Below the pieces are notes generated by a model. It ran no database searches, was not told where the DNA came from, and saw only the letters and a program-made list of their open reading frames with translations. A stretch of DNA of 15,643 nucleotides, from the NCBI GenBank assembly GCA_013202185.1, contig JABMSA010000306.1, positions 1 to 15,643 of the forward strand. The letters are read 5' to 3'. The translations under genes were made by a program, and so were the position numbers. The stretch comes from Planctomycetota bacterium (lineage in GTDB: Bacteria; Planctomycetota; PUPC01; JABMSA01). The stretch's first letter is position 1. The number at the start of each line of letters is the position of its first letter. Of the stretch, positions 1 through 8,000 are shown piece by piece.

Positions 1-47
1 CCATCGGCCTCCGCCAAGGCTATGGGAGGCAGGCGAGGACGATTCGG

Positions 48-79
48 TGACCTACAGACCCACTGACCTACAGACCCAC
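48..79. repeat. 16-bp tandem repeat, two exact copies
   Basis: The unit tgacctacagacccac occurs at 48-63 and again at 64-79 without a mismatch. It is followed by a degenerate partial third copy (aaacccacagacct, about 80-93). No coding role is apparent. Confidence 0.85.
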
Positions 80-186
80 AAACCCACAGACCTATCCATT
101 CCGAGAGTCACAGGCCAGATGTCAATCAGGAAAGAGGCGGCCGCCCGCACGGCAATCCTTGCCGCCTGCACGGCATGCCCATGCCG

Positions 187-229
187 CCTTCACCGCATCC
201 TATGCGGCCTTCACCGCATTCCTATGCGG
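187..229. repeat. Tandem pair of hairpin-forming units
   Basis: Two adjacent units at 187-207 and 208-229 share ccttcaccgcat and ctatgcgg, the second carrying one extra t. In each unit ccgcat and atgcgg are inverted, so each could form a small stem-loop. This is a short palindromic repeat of unknown role. Confidence 0.7.
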
Positions 230-371
230 CCACCACCTGGGCACGTCCCAGGGGGGCGGTGACTGGGAACCAGCAAGCGTTCGCCGACCTGCCCCCCCTC
301 CCCGCCACCATCCGGCGCTGCGCCGGTGGGGCGATGTTGACGCAGGTTGTCATAGCGCGTTGGTTTGCGCC

Positions 372-461
372 TGTTGCATCTGTGGTCGATGTTGCGTCTG
401 TTGCGTCTGTTGCGTCTGTTGCATGTGTTGCACCTGTTGCATCTGTTGCATGTGTTGCGGG
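372..461. repeat. 9-bp microsatellite, ten units
   Basis: Ten consecutive 9-base units start at 372, 381, 390, 399, 408, 417, 426, 435, 444 and 453. The consensus is tgttgcrtc and the second unit is the most diverged. Because 9 is a multiple of 3, the open frames through it encode periodic peptides (Cys-Cys-Val or Ala-Ser-Val type). I read this as a consequence of the repeat rather than a gene. Confidence 0.8.
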
Positions 462-560
462 TGTGTTGGTGATGAGGGCTTTTGTGTCGTACAGTATAGT
501 GGGAGGGTGGGGCGTTTTAGATGCGGTGTGTGAGGCTCTGGGGCGCTGAATATCGGCGCG

Positions 561-797
561 CAGGGGTGCTTCATGATGGCGACGTGGGCGCTACGTTGCT
601 GTTGCACGGATGGCGCTTGCATGCTACATGGGCGCTGCGTTGGTGCTTCACGGATGGCGCTTGCATGCTACATGGGCGCTGCGTTGGTGCTTCACGGATG
701 GCGCTTGCATGCTACATGGGCGCTACGTTTGTGCTTCACGGATGGCGCGTGCATGCTACATGGGCGCTGCGTTGGTGCTTCACGGATGGCGCGTGAT
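561..797. repeat. 44-bp minisatellite
   Basis: The anchor cacggatggcgc begins at 605, 649, 693, 737 and 781, an exact spacing of 44 bases each time. Units differ by a few substitutions, for example gcttgc versus gcgtgc. A shortened, diverged unit precedes the array: catgatggcg at 572 is only 33 bases before the first anchor. Each full unit contains gcatgctacatgggcgct. Since 44 is not a multiple of 3, all three frames pass through the same unit, which explains the repetitive Trp/His/Cys-rich open frames here. It ends about 40 bases short of the mlaE stop codon. Confidence 0.9.
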
Positions 798-833
798 GGC
801 GGATTGAAACCATGCGCGGCGCAGTGTCTGGTT

Positions 834-1619
834 TTATCCCCAAAGGTTCTGGTATATGCTGCGCAGCAGGAGGGCGAGAAAGAAGTTGGTGATGATGATG
901 CCGATGGAGGTGATGACGTTGGCTTCGGTGGTCGACCGGCCGACGCCTTCGGCTCCGCCTTCGGTTGTGAATCCCTTGAAACAGCATACCAGGCATAGCA
1001 ATCCGCCGAATGCCGATGCCTTGAACATCCCTGAGAAGATGTCCCACGTCTCTACGTATCGCGCGGCGAATTCCCAGTAGAAATGGGGGTCTACCTGGAG
1101 CACGTGGACGCTCACCAGCCATCCGCCGAGAATGCCGAGCAGGTCAGAATACGCCACCAGCAGCGGGATTAGCAGCACGCACGATATGAAGCGCGGGACA
1201 ATGAGGTAGGCTACGGGGTCGGTGCCGAGCGCTCGGAGGGCGTCGATCTGCTCGGAAACTTTCATGGAGCCCAGCTCGGCTGTCATCGACGCTCCGACAC
1301 GTCCTGCGAGCACGAGCCCGGTGAGCACGGGGCCGATTTCGCGTACCATCGATACAGAAACGACCGCCCCGAGCAGGTTTTCCATATTTACCCGTGCAAA
1401 TTGGGAGTGCGTTTGGACGGCGAGGACCATGCCGGTGAAGGTGCCGGTGATCAGCACCACGGGCAGGGATCTCACGCCGATCTTGAGCATTTGCGGCATC
1501 AGCAGGGCGTAGCGCGGCAGTCGGCGGAAACAACACTCGAACACGCTGCCGGCGAGCATCGAGAAGCTGCCGACTTCGCGCACTTTGTTCTCGAGAAGCA
1601 CCCTCATAGCGATGGGCAT
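834..1619 (-). CDS. mlaE: MlaE-type ABC transporter permease
   Basis: The product is an inner-membrane permease of the MlaE family, which with an ATPase (MlaF) and an MCE-domain protein (MlaD) moves phospholipid between the inner and outer membranes. It has 261 residues from this start, the usual family length. The diagnostic block lies at residues 94-138 (REIGPVLTGLVLAGRVGAS, then the SEQIDALRALGTDP element), followed by the Gly-rich C-terminal segment GFTTEGGAEGVG near 217-227 and several hydrophobic helices. I chose the ATG at 1619 because AAGGAGG lies 6 bases upstream. An in-frame ATG at 1679 would add 20 residues but has no such site. The stop codon is TAA. No MlaF or MlaD gene is in the window, so the permease stands apart from its partners here. 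It may be co-transcribed with the minus-strand genes upstream, at a gap of 118 bp. Confidence 0.93.
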   Translation of the reverse strand: MPIAMRVLLENKVREVGSFSMLAGSVFECCFRRLPRYALLMPQMLKIGVRSLPVVLITGTFTGMVLAVQTHSQFARVNMENLLGAVVSVSMVREIGPVLTGLVLAGRVGASMTAELGSMKVSEQIDALRALGTDPVAYLIVPRFISCVLLIPLLVAYSDLLGILGGWLVSVHVLQVDPHFYWEFAARYVETWDIFSGMFKASAFGGLLCLVCCFKGFTTEGGAEGVGRSTTEANVITSIGIIITNFFLALLLRSIYQNLWG

Positions 1620-1737
1620 GCTCGGCCTCCTTCCAAGCCTAGTAATCGGCAAGCTGACCCGCCGGAACAGCAGTTCCACTGGGCGACTTGAATGGTTCAG
1701 CCGATCTTTCGTTCTTCGCTAAACTGGGGATGTGCAC

Positions 1738-2618
1738 TCATCTCTGCCGAAGCCTTTTCTTCATGGCATCGTATGCAACCTTCGCGTGCAATGCAACATA
1801 CTCGTTCCCGTGTTTCAGAAAAGGCTCATAGGCCGTGAGAATCTCTCTTGATGGACGACGATCCAACGACTGAATGATCTGAACGATGATGTGCGGCTCC
1901 GATTCCGTCTTGAGCCTTTCCAAGAGCATCGACGTGATCTCGGTTCTCTTCTTGTCGAATCGTCGGTTGCCCAAGACAGCCACAGTCTTCAAACGCAGTT
2001 TCTTGTCGGGGGAGTACACGCTCTCTTTTACCAACGGGTAACCATAATAATCTCCGGCAAAGCACGTGAGAATTGCCGCATGAAGTGCGATTGTGGGGTC
2101 TTCGTCCGCCAATCGTCGTCTGGCAACCTTTCGAATAGCCTCATCGCCCGGGTATTTCATCAAGCACCACAAGGCTTTGGACGCGATCGGGCCTTCGACG
2201 CTGGCCGCCTTGTCCAACAGAACTTGAAAAGCTTTCCAAGGTCGAACGTATGCTTCGTGAAGGACGTTGGTTTGATGACCGCGCCGCCCGCTTTGTCGCT
2301 TGGCCTGGCGTTCCGTCGCGCTACAGGAGCGCCTCCAGCCGGCCGGAGGCGAACGTTCTCCATGACCTGGGAAATGTTCGCATGCATGTTCTTCTGTGAG
2401 CGGTTAACAAGATACGCCGTGACCAGAATGGCATCTCGCATGTCAAAACAGACATCATGCGGCTCGAAGTACACAAATGCCAGCGCCTGGTCGACTCCGT
2501 GGTCAAGTGTGCCCTCGGGCCGGCTCGGGTCAACCACATTCTTTGGTGGAAAGAATATTTCAGCCATGCCGGCCGAGGCCGCAAAGAAACACAAGATAAA
2601 CACAAGTACCATTCTCAT
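1738..2618 (-). pseudogene. Exported HEAT-like protein split by a one-base frameshift
   Basis: Translation from the ATG at 2618, with GAGGAG about 6 bases upstream, gives a signal peptide (MRMVLVFILCFFAASAGMA), a short N-terminal domain, then FDLGKLF near base 2226. From there the first frame turns into Arg/Pro-rich noise and stops at 2160. The frame shifted by one base continues as QVLLDKAASVEGPIASKAL and runs to TGA at 1738 as a helical-repeat domain with HEAT/ARM-like pairs (for example IALHAAILTCFAG and SEPHIIVQIIQSLDRR). Restoring one base, probably a C after codon TTC at 2228-2226, would give a single protein of 293 residues. The second frame's internal ATG at 2217 has no good ribosome site. 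It could be a real pseudogene, a sequencing error or a frameshift switch. HEAT-like domains usually bind other proteins; no substrate is inferable. It sits between the transglutaminase-like gene and mlaE on the same strand. Confidence 0.75.
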
Positions 2619-2771
2619 GGATTTCTCCTCCGTGCGCGTGACGTCTGTACAAGGCTCTCAGATGACATGCCAAACATTAAGGCACGACACTCCACTGCCT
2701 TAGACGCGCAACGTGGCTGAATGTGCAAGAAAACTGTGGAACTTGCCACCGGCCGGACCCCGTGGCCCGGC

Positions 2772-4028
2772 TCAGTATGGCGTGGCAAAGACGTTGCGGC
2801 GGATCCAGGTGCGCCATGCCTCTTTGTCGCGGCCGAAGTTGCGCTTTGTGAGGGCCTCGGCGTGCTTGATGAGGATCTTGTCGGCGTCGGCCGAAGGGCC
2901 CATCGCGTCGACGAGCATCAGCGCGGCCTGGCTCTGGCGGACGTCGGCGATGGCGGCCGCTGCGATTTCAACGACTGCCAGGTTGACGTGGTATAGGTAA
3001 GGTTCGATCAGGGCCAGGGCCAGGCTGTCGCCCGCGCGCGCCTGAAACAGCAGCATGCGGCCGATGTCGGCAGTTTGCGTTGTTTTTCGCAATGATTGGA
3101 AGACCTTGATCAGCTCGCGGTGCTGGTTCCGGTCGCGGGTGTTTGAGAAGCAGCCGCGATGTGCAACGCGTATGTGAGCGTTTCCGCCGGCTATCCTCCC
3201 CCACAGCTCGACCGCTTGGGCGCCTGTGCGGCCGATGGTTTGCACCACGACGCAGTTGTTGGGCTTGCGACCGAACCCGCGTGGGTCGGTCACCGATGCC
3301 GGCACCCATCCCGACTGTGGGAAGTAGATTTCGTTCCATGCCGAGCCGGTGGGGTCGATCGAGAAGTCGCTGCCCACGGCCCTCACATAGGCACCGACTG
3401 TTCGGCACGGGATGTCGTTCGTGAAGCACAGTTTTGTCATTGCCCGGGCATAGGCAAAGGTGCTTTCGGGCCGTGTAATAGCCCGATAAAACGGCAGGCC
3501 ACTGGCCTCCTGAGAGGCCGTCTTGCGAACGTAATCGGCCAGGAGCCGGCTCTGTTCGAAGTAGGATTCGGCGGCGGGCCGATCACTGCTCCACTGGTAA
3601 AGCAACCGTATCGGCAGCGGTATCGGCAATCCGCCCTTGCGAAGACGCGGCAGGTCGTAGGTGACCTCCGACAGGGTTCCCCGCGCCACCCACAGGGCAA
3701 AAAAATGTTCGCCCGGGTTCAACTGCGCCACCCGCCACCTGGCCACGTCCTGCGTCCACCTGTCCATTTTCACGCTTTGCGGCTGCGGAATGAAATCGAG
3801 CGACAGGATCGTCTGGCCGATCATGTTTCGCGGGAGGTTGGCGTATATCCTGACATTCCGCGCGGGCTCCGAGCCGACATTATAGACGTGCAGCGAGCAG
3901 ACGAGCGCCACCTCCTGCTTATCGCCCATCTCGAATCCGAAATCGGCCGCAGGGCACACCGCCGGCGCAAGCATGACCGCCGCCGCACACAGCATGCCGG
4001 CGACAAGTGATTGTGTTTTCGGAATCAT
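2772..4028 (-). CDS. Exported transglutaminase-like protein, catalytically degenerate, with HEAT-like tail
   Basis: The protein has 418 residues. Residues 1-28 form a signal peptide ending in an A-X-A-type site (CPAA/D). Residues 35-145 form a beta-rich domain. Residues about 185-250 have the layout of a transglutaminase-like core: an alpha segment ending NDIPCR, the strand/turn SAWNEIYFPQSGWVP, then VTDPRG. In active family members these positions read Cys, then HAWxE, then Asp. Here the Cys position is Thr190 and the His position is Ser229; only Asp248 remains. The fold is probably kept but not the chemistry. Residues about 310-418 resemble HEAT-like repeats and end in NFGRDKEAWRTWIRRN, a motif I associate with planctomycete HEAT proteins. 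GGGAGGAG precedes the ATG at a longish spacing of about 12 bases. It lies 28 bases after the cyclase gene, suggesting one operon. Likely periplasmic binding or scaffold role; this is inference. Confidence 0.75.
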   Translation of the reverse strand: MIPKTQSLVAGMLCAAAVMLAPAVCPAADFGFEMGDKQEVALVCSLHVYNVGSEPARNVRIYANLPRNMIGQTILSLDFIPQPQSVKMDRWTQDVARWRVAQLNPGEHFFALWVARGTLSEVTYDLPRLRKGGLPIPLPIRLLYQWSSDRPAAESYFEQSRLLADYVRKTASQEASGLPFYRAITRPESTFAYARAMTKLCFTNDIPCRTVGAYVRAVGSDFSIDPTGSAWNEIYFPQSGWVPASVTDPRGFGRKPNNCVVVQTIGRTGAQAVELWGRIAGGNAHIRVAHRGCFSNTRDRNQHRELIKVFQSLRKTTQTADIGRMLLFQARAGDSLALALIEPYLYHVNLAVVEIAAAAIADVRQSQAALMLVDAMGPSADADKILIKHAEALTKRNFGRDKEAWRTWIRRNVFATPY

Positions 4029-4056
4029 GGCTTGTTGCAGCTCCTCCCGACAGCCG

Positions 4057-4674
4057 TCAAGTTTCGATGAGAATCGCGCGGGCGGGTGCGCCGTCGCATC
4101 CTTCGATCTTCAGCGGCAGGCACACAAGCGTATAGCGCCCGGGCGGCACGTGCGCCAGGCGCAGCCCCTCGATGATCACGATCCCCGCCCCGAGCAGCGC
4201 CTGGTGCACGGGGGTTGCGTCTTTGCCGGCGATCGAAAGATAATCGATCCCGACGGTCTTCACACCGCTTTTGGCGACCAGCCGCGCGGCCTCCAACGTG
4301 AGGTACACGTAGTCATCGCAGAACGGCGCCGTATCGGGCGCGTGCGACGAATCCGTTTTCAGCAGCGGAATAACGCCTTCGGCCAGTCGGCCCTCCAACG
4401 CGTGCGCATCCACCTCGCGCATCCCTGTGCAGTCGAGCACTTCCGCCGGGCCCACGAGCCTCTCGAGATCGAGCTTGTCGACGCCGTCGGCCCCATCGAT
4501 GAAATGCAGCGGCGGATCGACGTGCGTGCCCGTGTGGCTTCCCATCTCGAGCCTGCTGAGATTGCAGTTGTCACCGTTCGCCATGCAAGCCGTGGGCGTC
4601 ACTCGAAAAGGATCGTCACCCGGCCACACCGCCATCGTCGGCCGCAGGGTGATGGATATGTCGTACAACTGCAT
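4057..4674 (-). CDS. Cyclase-family metal-dependent hydrolase (kynurenine formamidase-like)
   Basis: This 205-residue protein belongs to the cyclase family (PF04199), which includes bacterial kynurenine formamidase (KynB) and related divalent-metal hydrolases. The metal-binding signature HTGTHVDPPLHF lies at residues 47-58. Further family hallmarks are VGIDYLSI at 141-148, His157 and the IIEGLRLAHVPPGRY segment near 167-181. Its N-terminus, beginning MQLYDISITLRPTMAVWPGD, matches the family opening. I chose ATG 4674 because AAAGGAG lies 6 bases upstream; an ATG at 4707 would add 11 atypical residues. There is no signal peptide, so it is cytoplasmic. No other tryptophan-catabolism gene is nearby, so the substrate cannot be assigned and the symbol is left blank. 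It is the first gene of the minus-strand run. Confidence 0.88.
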   Translation of the reverse strand: MQLYDISITLRPTMAVWPGDDPFRVTPTACMANGDNCNLSRLEMGSHTGTHVDPPLHFIDGADGVDKLDLERLVGPAEVLDCTGMREVDAHALEGRLAEGVIPLLKTDSSHAPDTAPFCDDYVYLTLEAARLVAKSGVKTVGIDYLSIAGKDATPVHQALLGAGIVIIEGLRLAHVPPGRYTLVCLPLKIEGCDGAPARAILIET

Positions 4675-4726
4675 CGCGTGCTCCTTTGGGCGCCTGTTTA
4701 GCGTCATATTGTACCGGAACGCACGG

Positions 4727-4745
4727 CCCGATACATCGGGTTTTT
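4727..4745 (+). promoter_or_regulatory. Inverted repeat followed by T-run
   Basis: CCCGAT and ATCGGG are inverted around two bases at 4727-4740 and followed by ttttt. On the plus strand this resembles a short intrinsic terminator, but no plus-strand gene lies upstream. It could equally be an operator just upstream of the cyclase gene, or a barrier to antisense transcripts. Confidence 0.35.
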
Positions 4746-4883
4746 GAGCGGCGGGCGCACGCGCTCGCCATCATTCGAACTTGCGCGAGCAAGTACCAGC
4801 GCGAGACCTTGTCCGGCGATCTGGCCTATCGCCAATCATTTCCTTTGAAACCGACGAGGCCCCACAAAAAATGTCTTTTGCCC

Positions 4884-4911
4884 TTGCAATTGCACCGACA
4901 AGCGGTATACT
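4884..4911 (+). promoter_or_regulatory. Sigma70-like promoter for the giant gene
   Basis: A -35-like TTGCAA (4884-4889) and a -10-like TATACT (4906-4911) are 16 bases apart. Transcription would start near 4918, giving a leader of about 145 bases before the ATG at 5063. The start would coincide with an inverted repeat (GAGGCC/GGCCTC, 4919-4937), so the mRNA could begin with a hairpin. Confidence 0.6.
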
Positions 4912-5062
4912 AACATTAGAGGCCAAGTAGGGGCCTCAATGCTTCGAACGTATTACCGTCTGTTCTTGCGCCGCATGTGCACGGGCAGGCGAAAGGTGAC
5001 TGTTTTGGGCATCAGCCCGGATGGGCGGCTGCGTCGCGGCCAACAGCAGAAGGAGTACTGCA

Positions 5063-8000
5063 ATGAACGCGCACAGCAACAGCACAATCGAAATGTCGGC
5101 AAGCAGTGAAGCAGGGGATCTTCGGAAGGCAAATCAGGAACGCACTCGTCGAACCTCCAAACGCACTCTGTGCGGCAGTTGTCCTCTAAACAGATTGGTT
5201 CTCGCCCTCGCATTGCTTGGTCTCTTCACCTCCTCGACATTAGGAGGCACCGTGTACCTCAGAGGCCCCAACGAACGCGGCGAAGGGCCGCTGCCGGCCG
5301 CCACGGGCTACTATCCGTCCGTCGAAAACTTAGGCACGTTCACTGTCGACATCTACGCCGAGGATCTGCTCGACTTCGCCGGCTTCCAAATCGAGCTTGA
5401 CCTCCCTTCCGGCTGCTACGTCGCATACCACAACATCCCGCCTGCCAACGGCATGCCCTACGGCGACCGCATGGTAACGTGGAACGACGTCTTCCTGCCC
5501 GTGATAGGCTAGGTCTACCGCGACCAGACCGTCGGGCTGACGTCCAACGAGCGTGAATGGGATCCTGACCCTCCCCCGCTCGGTACATGGGGAGAATATG
5601 TCGACAAAACAATCCCGGCGGAAGAAGACGACGAGGCAGTCAACCCGGAGGAGATGGTCTGGGAAGGCCGCGAGGGCCTCACATGGCTCATGTCCATCAC
5701 CTATTGGTACGACCCCAGTGTTGAGGAAGGCACCTACACCCTCGATGAATTCGCAGACAACACAGACTTCGGCGACCGCGACTCCGACGCGATACCCTAC
5801 ACCATCGTCACCGGCAGCTTCGAGATCGCAGGCGGCGAAAGCGCACAGGGCGGCGGAGGCGCCGGCGGAGAGGCGCTCGTCCTGGAGCCGTTCGGCGGCA
5901 TAATCGAACCCATCGGCGGCACGCTTCTTGACGGAGGCGGCGGGGCGGCGGCACAAAGCGGTGGGGACGGTTCGCTCGACAGCAACTTTGTCGAGCACGA
6001 TGCCCGAGGCGATGGATTTGTCAACGTGCTGGACTTGATTGCTATTCGGAACGTGTATTACACTGGGTACGACCTGGACGATTGCCCTTTGGGCGAAGCA
6101 TGTCCCGACAGAGACCTGTTTGGCTGCGACGTCAACGGTAACAGCTGGATCAACATCCTGGACATGCTCACCATACGCAACAACCTGAATGATACAGATC
6201 CAATCCTCATCTCGAAGATCGAGTTCAGGCTGTTCGACTCAGAAACCGGCGCCACGATCGAAGACTTCGATCCCATCGACCTGGCGGGTTTTGACATGTG
6301 GGATAACTATGAGACCCCGCTAAACGAATTGCAGTACAGGTTTCTTCTGAACGATGGCGTGGACCTCGAGATAAAGACGACCCTGCTCACTCCCAACATC
6401 CCGCGAGATTTCGAAATAAGGTGGATAAAGCTGATAGACGACGTAGCCAACCCCGGGACTCCCGTGCGACCAGACCCCGGGAGCCGCCCTTCGTTTGAGC
6501 TCGAAAACGCGCCAACTCCCGCCGGTGATTTCACGAACAACGGCGACGGCACGTTCACGCTCAAACAGATTATTGATATTGATGAGGGGGAAAAAGGAGA
6601 AGTCGACAGCTTGTCGATGCAGACGTTCCTGGGCGGGAGCACCGGCCCCGACGCCCTTATGATTCGCGGCCCAACGATATGGATTGGAAGTTTCGATGTC
6701 ACCGAGATTATCGGGCCCAGCGGCTTCGAGACGGCTGTCGAAGTCACTTTCCCCGAGGCCGTCGGAAGTTGGTCTGTGTTCAATCCAGTTAATAGCGGCA
6801 CCCAATTCAAATATCGATACCCAGATCCCGGCAGTTGGACGGACTTGCTTCAGGACACAGTTGTTCAGCTCGACTCCGGCACGGGAAGACAGGCACAAAT
6901 AGCCACGGATCTTGACCAGGAGCCTTTGTCCGACATAATCATCGTTTGGGACGACGGCAGCCGCGAAAGGTACGTGCGTGGAACAGGCGCACCAGTCATG
7001 GATTTCGTGATAAGGACAATCAACGACCCGGAGATCGACATCGAAGTCATCTTCCCCGGGGTCGCCGGGGACTGGTCCGTGTACGATTCAGAAAATGCCG
7101 GCACGGAGTTTTTCTATCGATACTCAGGCACCGATGATTGGCTCGAATTAACAGAAGGCACAGTCCTTCGCATCGACGCCGCCACCGGAAGACGGGTGCA
7201 AATAGACACGAATCTTGACGCAGGGGATCTATCCCACATGGTCATCGCCTGGGACAACGGTAGCGAAGCAGACTACGTAGATGGAACAGGCGTTCCGGTT
7301 GTCCAGGGAAAGCAAAGGGTGATCTTCGATCTCCAAGCAGCCGGCATGCCTGATGAGCCAGGCTCGAATGGCGACTACCCGGTTGACATTATGTTGAACG
7401 GCCCGGCAGTGCACGTCGACTTTCACGCCATTCTGCCCACTTGGTTCGCCGGAACCGTGCACCTCGTCACCTTGGGCGGCAATCTCTCGGTCTCGCCGAG
7501 TGGCATCATCGATGTTCACGCACTCAGGGAAGACGGTTGTGACGTCACTGCTATATCAGAACCCGGTGTCCCCGGGCAGGACGCGGTGGAAGTGTGGACG
7601 TGGAACCCCGGCGGCCCCACTCCGTCTGATTACCTCTTTTTCAAAGTTTCGCTTGTCGACCTCGACATCGATTCGGACAACACCAACGGATACGATCCGC
7701 CCGATCGCTCGGGATATGAAGAGGCGATAGAAGACACAGAAGGCGATCCCGCCTACCCGGGGAAGATCATCCTTGTGAACGACGGCGATGTGGATCTGGA
7801 CGGCATCCCCGACTTTGCCGACGGCTTCGATCTCAAAGAAGATCCCGCCTCCACCGACGACGACACATGCCCCGGCGCCAAGTTCGTGCCCCTGACGTTT
7901 CAGATAGCCGATACCATAGTCCTCGCCAACGCGACCATCAGTATTACCTATAGCGACTCCGACCCCGCTCAGACAGACTATGACGAGGAGACCGGCATTT

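Larger units (their letters stand above)
1..833. other. Gene-poor segment with simple repeats
   Basis: I see no credible gene here on either strand. The open frames that exist run through short tandem repeats and spell low-complexity, Cys- or Trp-rich peptides that change character with frame, without a ribosome binding site or recognisable domain. The segment lies downstream of mlaE, which is transcribed toward it, so part of it may be the mlaE 3' untranslated region. Four tandem arrays with different units are listed separately. No terminator hairpin followed by a T-run was found after the mlaE stop codon. Confidence 0.7.
4675..5062. promoter_or_regulatory. Divergent intergenic control region
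   Basis: This 388-bp gap separates the minus-strand cyclase gene from the plus-strand giant gene, so both promoters should lie in it. For the plus strand a sigma70-like pair is listed separately. For the minus strand a TACAAT-like -10 reads at 4713-4708, but no good -35 is seen. Small inverted repeats occur at 4727-4740, 4780-4793 (cttgc/gcaag), 4919-4937 and 5007-5018 (gggc/gccc). The last two would fall in the 5' leader of the giant mRNA. I compared the leader with the c-di-GMP-I consensus from memory and found no match. Confidence 0.55.

Noticed and set aside
48..229. CRISPR array
   Set aside because: The repeats are contiguous tandem units without unique spacers, and no cas gene is present.
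521..998. Plus-strand open frames with repeated Trp/His/Cys-rich peptides
   Set aside because: They are the 44-bp minisatellite read in successive frames, have no ribosome site, and run into the antisense of mlaE.
3159..4010. Plus-strand 283-codon open frame
   Set aside because: It lies antisense to the transglutaminase-like gene, whose signal peptide, domain motifs and HEAT-like end are convincing; the plus frame is Arg/His-rich without motifs.
4942..5062. c-di-GMP-I (GEMM) riboswitch in the giant gene's leader
   Set aside because: The leader has gggcagg and gaaagg fragments but not the conserved core or paired arrangement that I recall for this class.
4939..5109. Possible 56-codon leader peptide (MLRTYYRLFLRRM...) overlapping the giant gene start
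   Set aside because: Only a weak AGGGG lies before its ATG, and it overlaps the real start in another frame. It could be a leader peptide, but nothing beyond an open frame supports it.
5510..5512. Pyrrolysine or other recoding of TAG
   Set aside because: No insertion-element structure was recognised, no pyl gene is present, and TAG also ends two other open frames in the window. A mutation or base error is simpler.
5330..5998. Minus-strand 222-codon open frame opposite the giant gene
   Set aside because: It is antisense to clear cohesin-like and dockerin-like coding sequence, has no recognisable domain, and arises from the GC-rich codon pattern.
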